This document shows positions 1 to 8,772 of a DNA stretch of 64,000 nt, piece after piece. Numbering within the stretch: position 1 is the stretch's first letter; every line of letters starts with the position of its first letter. The position numbers and the translations under genes are program-made. The notes below the pieces were generated by a model. The model was not told the DNA's origin, searched no databases, and saw only the letters and a program-made list of their open reading frames with translations. Origin of the DNA: Mucilaginibacter ginkgonis (lineage in GTDB: Bacteria; Bacteroidota; Bacteroidia; Sphingobacteriales; Sphingobacteriaceae); the NCBI RefSeq assembly GCF_009754905.2, contig NZ_CP066775.1, positions 1 through 64,000 of the forward strand. The letters run 5' to 3'.

Positions 1-569
1 TCCGGAAAATAAACACGGCCGCGTTCCTTAAAGTCGGCATTGATATCGCGCAGAAAGTTTATCTTTTGAAACGCGGCGCCCAGTTTACAGGCAGTTGGTT
101 TAAGACGATTATATAGATCTGTGTCCAGGTCGCAGAAAACTTTAAGGCACATTAATCCTACAACTTCTGCAGATCCATAAATGTAGGAGTCATATTCGCG
201 GCGGGTGAAGGTCTTTCCGACTATATCCATTTGCATAGAATTAAGAAAGCTTTTTATCAGATCTAATTCTATTTTATAACGGTTAACCACTAATTGGAAA
301 GACTGCAGTACCGGGTTAGTGCTAATCCCCATTTTTATTGCCTCGAACGTATCTTCGCTGAATTTAAGTAATAGCTGCTGTTGGTCAAAGCCATGAAAAG
401 TATCTACTATTTCATCGGCGGTACGCACAAAACCGTAAATGCTGTAAATAGGATCTCTTAGGTTCTTGTCAAAAGCACGGATGCCTTTGGTAAAAGAGGT
501 ACTATATTTTTGTGTAATGAGTTTGCTGCTGGCAAAACATGTTTCGTCGTAAAAACTCAAGCCATCCAT
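1..569 (-). CDS. crtB: phytoene synthase, partial (3' end outside window)
   Basis: Condenses two geranylgeranyl diphosphates to phytoene, the first committed carotenoid step. About 189 N-terminal residues are visible from the ATG at 569 (MDGLSFYDET), and the frame runs off the left edge. The first Asp-rich motif (ADEIVD) lies near residue 52 and the second (RDINADF followed by GRVYFPD) is at the window edge; these bind the Mg-diphosphates in squalene/phytoene synthases. It is divergent from crtI with 77 bases between the starts, the usual crt arrangement in Bacteroidota, so both probably share a promoter region. The fragment shows no damage. Confidence 0.93.
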   Translation of the reverse strand, partial: MDGLSFYDETCFASSKLITQKYSTSFTKGIRAFDKNLRDPIYSIYGFVRTADEIVDTFHGFDQQQLLLKFSEDTFEAIKMGISTNPVLQSFQLVVNRYKIELDLIKSFLNSMQMDIVGKTFTRREYDSYIYGSAEVVGLMCLKVFCDLDTDLYNRLKPTACKLGAAFQKINFLRDINADFKERGRVYFP

Positions 570-646
570 GGATAGTTATAAATGTACGTAATTTACCTGT
601 TTAACAAACTTTGCACCGTAACAATATGTAATTTGTAACCAGATTT

Positions 647-2143
647 ATGGATTCACCTCTACAAAAACATGTTGTTATAATTGGGGCTGGCTTCGCAGGA
701 CTATCTGCAGCGGCTTTCTTAGGAAAAGAGGGCTATAAGGTAACTGTGCTCGAAAAAAACGACCAGCCCGGTGGGCGCGCCCGCGTTTGGGAGCAAGATG
801 GATTTAAATTTGATATGGGCCCAAGCTGGTATTGGATGCCCGATGTTTTTGAAGATTTTTTTAAAAACTTCGGGCACTCCGTGAAAGATTTTTATCACTT
901 GCAACGGTTAGACCCATCTTACCGCATTTATTTTGGGAAGGATGACCTTATAAATATTCCGGCAGACCGCAACACATTAAATGATCTTTTTGATGAAATT
1001 GAAGCCGGCAGCAGTAAGAAGCTGGATAAATTTTTAAAACAGGCTGAATATAAATATAATGTCGGAATGGCCGATTACGCTCACAGGCCTTCAAAAGGGT
1101 TAAAGGAGTTTTTTGATCTGAAGCTGATTAAACAAAGCCAGGGCCTGCACTTGCTTACCAGCATGCGTACCCACATCCGGAAATTTGTGAAACATCCAAA
1201 GTTAAGGCAACTGCTGGAGTTTCCGGTGCTGTTCCTTGGCGCTACAGCAAAAGACATCCCGGCTATGTATAGTTTAATGAATTATGCCGACTTAGTTTTA
1301 GGCACGTGGTACCCGCAAGGAGGCATGGGAGAGATTATCAAAGCGATGGTGGCTGTAGCTGAAGAAAACAGCGTGCGTATCATATATAATGCAGAAGTAA
1401 AAGAGATTGTCGCAAATGGCGGGATTGTTAGTAATGTGATTACCAACCGTGGCAGCATAGCTGCAGACCTGGTTATCTCCGGTGCAGACTATGAGCATAC
1501 AGAACAGCAATTGCTGAAAAAGAAAGATCGCCGGTATTCACCAAAATATTGGCGGTCGCGTAAAATGTCGCCATCATGTCTCATATTTTACGTAGGCGTT
1601 GGTAAGCGGGTCGACGGCATATTACATCACAATTTATTTTTCGATGGTGACCATGATGGTCATGCAGATGATATTTATAAAGCAGCCAAGTGGCCTGATG
1701 AGCCATCCTTTTATGTTTGCTGCCCATCTAAAACAGACCATACAGTCGCGCCACCGGGTTGCACAAACTTGTTTTTTTTGATGCCGCTTGCAGCTGGTAT
1801 AGAAGACACCGAGGCGTTAAGAGCAACGTATTTTATTAAAATGTTGTCAAGGTTTGAAGCATTAGCGAGTGTTTCGATTCGCGACAATATATTGGTTAAG
1901 AGGAGCTATTGCGTAAACGACTTTGTAAAGGACTACCACGCGTACAAAGGGAATGCGTATGGTTTGGCCAATGTGTTATCGCAAACAGCTTTTATGAAAC
2001 CTGCTATTCACTCGAAAAAGTTAAGGAACCTGCTGTACACAGGCCAACTCACAGTGCCCGGTCCCGGGGTGCCGCCGGCTATAATTTCCGGAGAGATAGC
2101 AGCGAAAGAGGCAATCAATTATTTTGGAAATCAGTCCAAATAA
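647..2143 (+). CDS. crtI: phytoene desaturase (CrtI family)
   Basis: FAD-dependent desaturase that introduces double bonds into phytoene, giving lycopene or a related carotene. It has 498 residues, the normal family length. The N-terminus has the dinucleotide-binding GAGFAG at residues 13-18 and the downstream PGGRARVW segment. The C-terminus has the CrtI signature around YTGQLTVPGPGVPPAIISG. It is divergent from crtB and convergent with the ECF sigma gene, so the three form a carotenoid locus. CrtI relatives include CrtN-type and methoxyneurosporene desaturases; the pairing with crtB supports phytoene as substrate, but the number of desaturation steps cannot be read from the sequence. Confidence 0.93.
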   Translation: MDSPLQKHVVIIGAGFAGLSAAAFLGKEGYKVTVLEKNDQPGGRARVWEQDGFKFDMGPSWYWMPDVFEDFFKNFGHSVKDFYHLQRLDPSYRIYFGKDDLINIPADRNTLNDLFDEIEAGSSKKLDKFLKQAEYKYNVGMADYAHRPSKGLKEFFDLKLIKQSQGLHLLTSMRTHIRKFVKHPKLRQLLEFPVLFLGATAKDIPAMYSLMNYADLVLGTWYPQGGMGEIIKAMVAVAEENSVRIIYNAEVKEIVANGGIVSNVITNRGSIAADLVISGADYEHTEQQLLKKKDRRYSPKYWRSRKMSPSCLIFYVGVGKRVDGILHHNLFFDGDHDGHADDIYKAAKWPDEPSFYVCCPSKTDHTVAPPGCTNLFFLMPLAAGIEDTEALRATYFIKMLSRFEALASVSIRDNILVKRSYCVNDFVKDYHAYKGNAYGLANVLSQTAFMKPAIHSKKLRNLLYTGQLTVPGPGVPPAIISGEIAAKEAINYFGNQSK

Positions 2144-2174
2144 AAATGGCATCCCGGTTTGTGGAATGCCATTT
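2144..2174. terminator. bidirectional terminator between crtI and the sigma gene
   Basis: A perfect 9-bp inverted repeat (AAATGGCAT / ATGCCATTT) starts at the base after the crtI stop, with a 13-base loop. Its A-run on one side and T-run on the other let it serve both convergent genes. Confidence 0.7.
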
Positions 2175-2200
2175 AGATAAATAGGTAGGATGTAAATATT

Positions 2201-2740
2201 TTATTCTTCTTCGGCGTAGATAGGTTTTTTAACACCGTTATCATACGCTTTAAGATTCTTTTTAAGCAGTTTACGTGCTACGTGAATGCGCGTTTTAACT
2301 GTGCCGATCGGGATTGTTAGATGATCTGCAATCTCGTGGTATTTATGACCTTCAAAATACATGGTAAAGGGGACATAATAATCTTCAGGTAATTTATCCA
2401 AAGCGCGACGGATATCATCCATCACAAATTTTGCTTCACCTTGATTTTTTGTTGAACTGAATACCAGGTTAGCAGAAGAGATCTCTTCTGACTTAGTTAC
2501 AAAGGTGCTCATCTTTACAAAACGACGGTAGTTGTTTATAAAAGTGTTTTTCATGATGGTATACAACCATCCTTTAAGATTAGTACCTTCTTTAAACTTG
2601 TTATAATAAGTTATCGCTTTTAACATCGTGTCTTGCACAAGGTCATTCGCGTCATCAGCGTCATGTGTAAAGTGTAAAGCGTAGGAACGCAATGAACTTG
2701 CCTGACGAAGCACCATGGTGTTAAACTCAATTTTAGTCAT
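2201..2740 (-). CDS. ECF-type RNA polymerase sigma factor
   Basis: A small sigma-70 family factor of 179 residues when started at the ATG at 2740 (MTKIEFNTM). The frame stays open to an ATG at 2773, but the added 11 residues (MFIHQNQTTNK) do not look like family sequence. Region 2 is recognisable by ADDANDLVQDTMLKA and GWLYTIMKN. Region 4 has the LPEDYYVPF lead and a helix-turn-helix around GTVKTRIHVARK. No anti-sigma gene is adjacent. It faces crtI across a shared terminator; ECF factors near carotenoid genes often mediate light or oxidative induction, but a role in crt control here is inference from position only. Confidence 0.88.
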   Translation of the reverse strand: MTKIEFNTMVLRQASSLRSYALHFTHDADDANDLVQDTMLKAITYYNKFKEGTNLKGWLYTIMKNTFINNYRRFVKMSTFVTKSEEISSANLVFSSTKNQGEAKFVMDDIRRALDKLPEDYYVPFTMYFEGHKYHEIADHLTIPIGTVKTRIHVARKLLKKNLKAYDNGVKKPIYAEEE

Positions 2741-3013
2741 CTTGTTAGTTGTTTGGTTCTGATGTATAAACAAACATGATACCGCTTTGGCTACTATTTG
2801 TTTTATAGTGGTGTTCCCTAAGGATATTTTTTCCTGCTGATGCTAACTAAACGGTATGATATTTTTGCAGGTTAATTATTTAAATTGCTAACAGACAGTG
2901 TGTTATATAAAATTCTCTGGAATAATTTTCTGTATTTTGTATCGCATAAAAACGTTTCTTGTTAACAAACTGATAACACATGTAAGATTGTAATTAATTA
3001 ATAAGAAAAATAA

Positions 3014-4030
3014 TTAATCAATTATATTGACTTCACGCTCCAATAAAACGCCAAATTTAGTGTACACAGTGTCTATGATTTGCGACGAAAGTGCATAAAT
3101 GTCCTGACCGGTTGCCCCGCCATGATTTACTAATACCAACGCCTGATTTTTCCAGGTACCGGTTTCGCCAACGGTTTTACCTTTCCATCCGCATTGCTCG
3201 ATAAGCCAGCCGGCGGCGAGTTTAATTCCATTTGGAGCGGGGAAATTAACCACAGCAGGATATTGCGCAATCAGTTTGTCGAAGTCGCTGGCGCTGACAA
3301 CCGGATTTTTAAAGAAGCTGCCTGCATTGCCGATAGTTGAAGGATCAGGCAGTTTGGAAACACGTATTCTCGAAACGGTTTGAGACACATCTTTAAGAGA
3401 TGGGTGGCTAATGCCGTTGTTTTGCAGTTCCTGTTCTATCGCGCCATAATGCAACACAAACTTAGCTTGCTTATGTAGGATAAACTTTACGCTAGTGATA
3501 ATATATTGGCCTTTAAAATGTGATTTGAATATACTTTCACGGTATCCAAACTCACATTCTTCTTTGGTAAAGGTCTTAAAGGTTTTAGTTGATATATGAA
3601 AAGCTGTGCATGAGTAGAAAACATCTTTCAGTTCAACTCCGTAGGCACCGATATTTTGAATAGGTGAGGCGCCTACCGACCCAGGTATAAGACTTAAATT
3701 TTCCATGCCGGCAAACTCGTGATTCACACAATAGTTTACCAAGTCATTCCACACCTCGCCGGCACCAGCCTCTACAATAACGTCATCGTGATTAATTCGG
3801 TGCTCAATGCCACGAATATTCATTTTCACGACCAATCCATCAAAGTCTTTAAGAAACAACATATTGCTGCCGCCGCCTAAGATCAATCTTTCGGCTTCAA
3901 CCCATTTTGGATCGCTAAAGAGTTCCGTTAAATCTTCAGGGTGATTTATCTCCGTAAAATAACGCGCTGATACTGCTAAGCCAAAGCTGTTGAAATTTTT
4001 AAGCGATACGTTCTCTTCTATTTGCAGCAT
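3014..4030 (-). CDS. murB: UDP-N-acetylenolpyruvoylglucosamine reductase
   Basis: Reduces the enolpyruvyl group of UDP-GlcNAc-enolpyruvate to UDP-MurNAc with NADPH and FAD, a cytosolic step of peptidoglycan synthesis. The 338 residues match the longer E. coli-type MurB. The N-terminus carries the FAD segment (NSFGLAVSARYF, then GGGSNML). The catalytic Ser sits in NAGSFFKNP, the active-site Tyr segment is GYRESIFK, and the C-terminal Glu is in LEREV. It is the last gene of a tightly packed minus-strand operon, 17 bases after rfbC. Confidence 0.95.
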   Translation of the reverse strand: MLQIEENVSLKNFNSFGLAVSARYFTEINHPEDLTELFSDPKWVEAERLILGGGSNMLFLKDFDGLVVKMNIRGIEHRINHDDVIVEAGAGEVWNDLVNYCVNHEFAGMENLSLIPGSVGASPIQNIGAYGVELKDVFYSCTAFHISTKTFKTFTKEECEFGYRESIFKSHFKGQYIITSVKFILHKQAKFVLHYGAIEQELQNNGISHPSLKDVSQTVSRIRVSKLPDPSTIGNAGSFFKNPVVSASDFDKLIAQYPAVVNFPAPNGIKLAAGWLIEQCGWKGKTVGETGTWKNQALVLVNHGGATGQDIYALSSQIIDTVYTKFGVLLEREVNIID

Positions 4031-4047
4031 GAATTATCCGTTGTGGC

Positions 4048-4596
4048 TTAAAACGGGGTAACCAGATCTTTAAAAGACATTAAGAGTTCATCTTTTGAAG
4101 ATAGCAAGATATCTTTTTCACTTACGCCCCAGCCAATGCCCATAAGCGGGTCGTTCCAAATTATGCCTATTTCTGACTCCTTATCATAATAGTTGGTTAC
4201 CTTATAAGCAAATATGGTATTGTCTTGCAGGGTATGGAAACCATGCAAAAAGCCGGCAGGCACCCAAAACTGTTTTTTATTTTCTCCTGATAACTCGATA
4301 GTAAAGTGCTGACCATAAGTTGCTGAGGCCTTGCGGATATCTACCACTACGTCCAATACGGCACCTTGAATTACACGTACCAGTTTGCCTTGTGCAAATG
4401 GTGGCGCTTGTGCATGCATCCCACGTAATGCTCCTTTTTGTGATAGCGATTGATTGTCTTGTACAAAATCTGCGTATATGCCATGCTCCTCAAACTTTTT
4501 CTTATTATAGCTTTCAAAAAAGTAACCACGGTCGTCAGGGAAAACACGCGGCTCTATAATCAGTAAACCTTCAATAGGAGTGGTTGTAACCGTCAT
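4048..4596 (-). CDS. rfbC: dTDP-4-dehydrorhamnose 3,5-epimerase
   Basis: Double epimerisation of dTDP-4-keto-6-deoxyglucose on the way to dTDP-L-rhamnose for surface glycans. It has 182 residues, full family length. The cupin core is visible: FVQDNQSLS, the catalytic His in LRGMHAQ, and the FWVPAGFLHGF segment. The other rml genes are not in the window, so rfbC is separated from the pathway here. It lies 3 bases after the DUF4286 gene and 17 before murB, so it is co-transcribed with them. Confidence 0.93.
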   Translation of the reverse strand: MTVTTTPIEGLLIIEPRVFPDDRGYFFESYNKKKFEEHGIYADFVQDNQSLSQKGALRGMHAQAPPFAQGKLVRVIQGAVLDVVVDIRKASATYGQHFTIELSGENKKQFWVPAGFLHGFHTLQDNTIFAYKVTNYYDKESEIGIIWNDPLMGIGWGVSEKDILLSSKDELLMSFKDLVTPF

Positions 4597-4599
4597 AAA

Positions 4600-4902
4600 T
4601 TAGTCTAATTGCTGCATTAATGTATTAAATACAACAAAGCGGTTTTCAAATGCCTGGTTGTGAGCTATAGAAAGCGGATTTAGATGGTATAGCATGAAAT
4701 CTTCATACTTTGCAGGATCCTCTGTATAAAATTGTACGCAGTACGTAATTCCCTCATTTGGCGAATTTAGCACCTTCAAGATCTTCGAATCTGAAAACGT
4801 CCCGGTGTTAAGTACTGCAGGAACATGGTTTGCCTTTATCCATTGCAGCCACTGTTCGTGTATGTCTTCGTCTATTAAGTAGGTTTCGTTGTATACGATC
4901 AT
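4600..4902 (-). CDS. DUF4286 family protein
   Basis: A small cytosolic protein of 100 residues from the ATG at 4902 (MIVYNETYLID); an ATG 18 bases upstream would add MLILPL and overlap less well with the conserved start. It resembles the DUF4286 family, a ferredoxin-like alpha/beta fold related to antibiotic monooxygenases (ABM). The pattern MIVYNxT, then a helix, then GITYCVQFYTEDxxxYxxF fits that family. Function is unknown. It sits between the TPR gene (18 bases upstream) and rfbC (3 bases downstream) in one operon. Confidence 0.8.
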   Translation of the reverse strand: MIVYNETYLIDEDIHEQWLQWIKANHVPAVLNTGTFSDSKILKVLNSPNEGITYCVQFYTEDPAKYEDFMLYHLNPLSIAHNQAFENRFVVFNTLMQQLD

Positions 4903-4920
4903 CAGCGGCAAAATTAACAT

Positions 4921-6735
4921 TTACGACGGATTGTCAGGCTTGTCGCCGCGCAATAATCTAAATCGTGCACGGGCTTCATTTATCCATAAGCTACCCGGGT
5001 AATCTGTTATAATTTTCTGGTAGTATATTTTAGCTAACGCCTTATCGTTGAGGTTGTTTTCGTAAACATTGCCAAGCATAAAAACAGCATCATCGGCCCA
5101 AATACCCTTACTGTAATCTTTCTCTACCGTCTTTAACTCGGTAATAGCTTTCTCAAAATCTTTCTCATCAAGGTGTATGCGCGCCTTGGCCATCAGGATA
5201 TCTCCGGCAAAGGTATTGCCGGGGTATTTTTTGTCTATGCTATCCAGCGTTAACAGTGCTCTGTCGCTTCGTTGTTTAAAAATCTCCAGATCTGCCCGTG
5301 CGTACATTTTAAGCGCATTACCTGTGGTGTCAAACGTAATGTTGTCGGTAATTAGCAATGATAAGTTCAATGCGTCATTAGCGATCAATTGCGAAGTTGC
5401 CGCCTTTAAAATATCTAACTGCCCTTTAGCCCATTTGAAATCGCCGGTGTAGTAAGCAAGTTTCGCGTTACGGTAAGCAGCATCCTGTGATACCGGCAAA
5501 CCTTGATTTGCTTTTTCAACCTGACTGTAAATCAAAGTAGACTCCCAAGGCTGATCTTCCAGCAAATAGATATCGCCCAGTGTGAGTTTAAGTTGGGCCA
5601 ACAACGCAGGCCTCAAATTAGGGATGTCGATAGCCTCTAACAATAATTGCCTTGCCGGGGTATATTTGTGTAATTTAAATGCCTGCAGGTTTGCCAATCT
5701 TTGTATAGCCAACGCAGTATTTGCTGTTTTGCCGAACTCACTCAGTAAAGATAAATAGTCCTGCTCAAGTGCAGTGATATCTGCCTGCGACAACTTACCC
5801 GCATTAAGTTTCATGTTCTTTACATCTATCAACTCAATTTTAGCCGGAATATAGAAGGGGTCGTCGCGTGTGCTTTTTTCAATAATGAATGTATAACCGC
5901 GAATAGCTTCGTCATAAGCGCCATTACTTACCAAGCTGTGGCAAAGGTCATAAATGCCAGCACCTTTATCGTCGCGGCGACGGCTTAAAGCAAGTGCCTG
6001 GTTCAGTGCATGGTCATATTGTTTTTGCTGCATGTACTGCCACGTCAGCAGATCTGCAAAGGCGGTCACCTCGGGTTGTTTTTGAATATGTCGAAGCAAC
6101 TCTGTACGTAACAAATCATAGTCTTTTTCGCCATCCAATATCGGTGCAAGTACGCTTTCGGCCTGCAACACATAGTCCGGATTGCCGGGCAGAAAATTCA
6201 TGTACTCAGCAATGATATTTACCTTGTCGTTCTTAAAGCGATAAAGGCTAAGCAACTCATGACTGAATAAATGTTCGTTGTGCAACAGTTTGCGGCCCTG
6301 AACAAAAATGCGAATGGCATAGTCTGCACTTTCAGCCTGATAAAATTGCGTTGCCAATCCGGTAATAACATTCTGATCTGCAGGAAGGTTATTTAAAAGA
6401 TCACTATAAACCTCATCAGCTTTGTCAGTTTTGCCTTGTTCACGGTAGACACGGCCAAGCGTTATTGCATATTGAAAGTCGGCCGGATGCTTGCGCATCA
6501 ATTTCTTACTCACGCTCTCCGCCTCATCAAATCTTTTTAGACTTATAAGACTGTTTACATAAAAGCTGAAGTATGATTCGTTGTCCAGCTTATAAAGCTT
6601 TTGGTAAATATCAAATGCTTTTTGAAACGCGTTATTGTAAGTATACTGCTGTGCTAATTGCAACTCGCCTGTTTGTGCAAAACAGTGGTAAGCCCCAGCG
6701 TAGCAAAAAATCATCAGCAATAATACCCGTTTCAT
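4921..6735 (-). CDS. exported tetratricopeptide-repeat protein
   Basis: 604 residues from the ATG at 6735. The start was chosen because it gives a clean signal peptide, MKRVLLLMIFCYAGAYHCFA followed by Q; an upstream ATG would add eight residues before it. The rest is a chain of TPR-like helical hairpins, with clear repeats near the N-terminus (FDIYQKLYKLDNESYF, ADFQYAITLGRVYREQGKTDKA) and again at the C-terminus (ADDAVFMLGNVYENNLNDKA, then IITDYPGSLWINEARARFR), which resembles YfiO/YbgF-type outer-membrane assembly TPRs. It is probably periplasmic, and its partner is unknown. It heads the TPR-DUF4286-rfbC-murB operon. Confidence 0.88.
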   Translation of the reverse strand: MKRVLLLMIFCYAGAYHCFAQTGELQLAQQYTYNNAFQKAFDIYQKLYKLDNESYFSFYVNSLISLKRFDEAESVSKKLMRKHPADFQYAITLGRVYREQGKTDKADEVYSDLLNNLPADQNVITGLATQFYQAESADYAIRIFVQGRKLLHNEHLFSHELLSLYRFKNDKVNIIAEYMNFLPGNPDYVLQAESVLAPILDGEKDYDLLRTELLRHIQKQPEVTAFADLLTWQYMQQKQYDHALNQALALSRRRDDKGAGIYDLCHSLVSNGAYDEAIRGYTFIIEKSTRDDPFYIPAKIELIDVKNMKLNAGKLSQADITALEQDYLSLLSEFGKTANTALAIQRLANLQAFKLHKYTPARQLLLEAIDIPNLRPALLAQLKLTLGDIYLLEDQPWESTLIYSQVEKANQGLPVSQDAAYRNAKLAYYTGDFKWAKGQLDILKAATSQLIANDALNLSLLITDNITFDTTGNALKMYARADLEIFKQRSDRALLTLDSIDKKYPGNTFAGDILMAKARIHLDEKDFEKAITELKTVEKDYSKGIWADDAVFMLGNVYENNLNDKALAKIYYQKIITDYPGSLWINEARARFRLLRGDKPDNPS

Positions 6736-6877
6736 CATCTCAAAAATACGCAATAACAAATGGTTACTACGCTGGTTTATAAACGTTATCTACGGGTAAA
6801 ATTGTGGTGACAAACGTATAAACATCTTTTTAAATTACGATTTTGACCTCATCTCGATTGAACTGACCAATTAATAA

Positions 6878-8764
6878 ATGTCTATCAGGCCAAAGGTTTT
6901 TATATACGCCGTCATTGCGCTTTTGCTTTGGTCCTGCACTAATGGCAAGAGGCAAATTCCTGTTCTAGACTTTTTTAAAACGCCCGAGAAATCTTTTTTC
7001 AAGATATCGCCCGATGGGAGATATGTGTCATATCTGAAACCTTATAAAGACAAGCAAAATATATTCATTCAGTCGCTATCAGATGGTAAAGAAGTGATGG
7101 CCACATCTTTTACCAACTACCCGGTGCGTGATTACTTTTGGACTTACAATAACAAAATTGTTTTAAGCCAGGACATCATAGCCACAGACCAATTTAAAAT
7201 GTTTGTGGTTGACATTGCTACCATGAAACAGCGCGACTTGCTGTCATTCGGCAATGCAAAATTTAAATTATTGAACCGTGGCCGCAAAGATCCTGACATT
7301 ATTACCCTTGCCTTAAATAAACGCGACCCTACGGTTTTTGATGTTTATAGGCTTAACATCCGCGATGGTAAACTAACCACGTACATTAACAATCCCGGCA
7401 ATATGACGGATTGGTTTCCTGACGGCGACGGCGAGATCAGGTTGGCACAATCGTCAGATGGGGTAAACAAAACAATTTTGTTTAGGAAGGATGTTGCAGC
7501 GCCGTTTAGGCCTATAATAACCAGCAATTTCATTGACCAGGTGCAGCCTATAAGTTTTACTACGGATAAAAATGAGTTTTACGCGCTCTCGAATATTAAC
7601 CGCGATAAGGCAGCGCTCGTAGAAATAAACGCTAATACAGGTAAAGAAAGCAAAGTGCTATACGCGAGCAATGACGCCGATATTGAAGATTGGGGTTTTT
7701 CTAAAAAGCATAATACTGTTGAGTATGCGCTTTGGGAAGATGATAAACCGCATATTCATTTTTTAAATAAATATGCTGAGGCCCGGTATAACGAATTGAT
7801 AAAGCAACTCCCGGGGACCGAGATTAAGATCATTGACCGTGACAGCAGCGAAAATAAATTTGTTGTGCAAAGCAGCACTGACAAAAATCCCGGGTCATTT
7901 TATTTATACGACAGTAAAGAGAAACAGTTGACAAAGCTTGGCGACATAAATTCTGACCTAAAGCCTGATGAGCTTTGCGCTATGACGCCGGTTAGCTATA
8001 AAGCGAGTGATGGTTTAACTATCCATGGATTTTTGACCTATCCGCAAGGAAATAAACGGACTAACCTGCCTGTAGTTGTTTTTTTGCGCAACGGTCCTTG
8101 GAATAGGATAAACTGGGGATATAGCGCCGATATGCAATTTCTGGCAAACAGGGGATATGCAGTATTTCAACCGAATTACCGTGGATCAATGGGTTATGGT
8201 AAGGCGTTTCATCGTGCGGGCTTCAAACAAGTTGGCGGCAAAATTCAGCAGGATATAACAGACGGTGTTAACTGGCTAATCAGTAAAAAAATTGCTAACC
8301 CTAAAAAGATAGCTGTATTAGGCAGCGGTTTTGGTGGCTTTTCTGCATTATACGGATCATCATCGCACCCCAAAATGTACAATTGCGCCATAGTCCAATA
8401 CGGACTGATCAATTTTTTCACCTACATTAAAGATGCGCCGCCATTTGTGAAGCCTTATTTGCAAATGACTTATGAAATGGTTGGCAATCCGGAGACTGAT
8501 GCTGATAGCCTACGCGCCATCTCGCCTGTCTTTCATGCGGACAAGATCAAAACACCTTTACTTATCTTTCAGGGAGCAAAGGACCCGCGTGCCAACATCA
8601 GTGAGTTGAACCAGTTTGTGCGCGAATTAAAGCGAAGAAATGTTCCGGTTACGTATGTGTTAAAAGATAACGAGCGTACGTATTTTCGCAGTCAGCATAA
8701 TCGTATACAAATGTATGCCGATATTGAGAAGTATCTGGACAAATACATGAAAGGCACACCTTGA
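6878..8764 (+). CDS. S9 prolyl-oligopeptidase-like lipoprotein, catalytic Ser and His missing
   Basis: 628 residues. The N-terminus is a lipoprotein signal with lipobox LLWSC (Cys20), so it is membrane-anchored. Residues about 30-350 form a WD40-like propeller (SPDGRYVSYL, WFPDGDGEIRL), and 370-625 an alpha/beta hydrolase of the S9 family (QPNYRGSMGYGKAFHRAG). In active S9 enzymes the nucleophile motif is GxSxGG; here it reads G482-S-G-F-G-G, so the nucleophile position 484 is Gly. The acid D569 (GAKDPR) is kept. Where GEGHGF carries the catalytic His, this protein has NERTYF with Thr601. It is therefore probably a pseudo-peptidase. Its stop lies 8 bases before the histidine kinase ATG, which suggests a sensing or accessory role. 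Confidence 0.85.
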   Translation: MSIRPKVFIYAVIALLLWSCTNGKRQIPVLDFFKTPEKSFFKISPDGRYVSYLKPYKDKQNIFIQSLSDGKEVMATSFTNYPVRDYFWTYNNKIVLSQDIIATDQFKMFVVDIATMKQRDLLSFGNAKFKLLNRGRKDPDIITLALNKRDPTVFDVYRLNIRDGKLTTYINNPGNMTDWFPDGDGEIRLAQSSDGVNKTILFRKDVAAPFRPIITSNFIDQVQPISFTTDKNEFYALSNINRDKAALVEINANTGKESKVLYASNDADIEDWGFSKKHNTVEYALWEDDKPHIHFLNKYAEARYNELIKQLPGTEIKIIDRDSSENKFVVQSSTDKNPGSFYLYDSKEKQLTKLGDINSDLKPDELCAMTPVSYKASDGLTIHGFLTYPQGNKRTNLPVVVFLRNGPWNRINWGYSADMQFLANRGYAVFQPNYRGSMGYGKAFHRAGFKQVGGKIQQDITDGVNWLISKKIANPKKIAVLGSGFGGFSALYGSSSHPKMYNCAIVQYGLINFFTYIKDAPPFVKPYLQMTYEMVGNPETDADSLRAISPVFHADKIKTPLLIFQGAKDPRANISELNQFVRELKRRNVPVTYVLKDNERTYFRSQHNRIQMYADIEKYLDKYMKGTP

Positions 8765-8772
8765 CCGCCAAA

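Noticed and set aside
610..635. TTTG and TAATTTG as a crtI promoter
   Set aside because: Spacing of 15 bases is short of the Bacteroidetes norm and the -7 box lacks one T; left out of the feature list.
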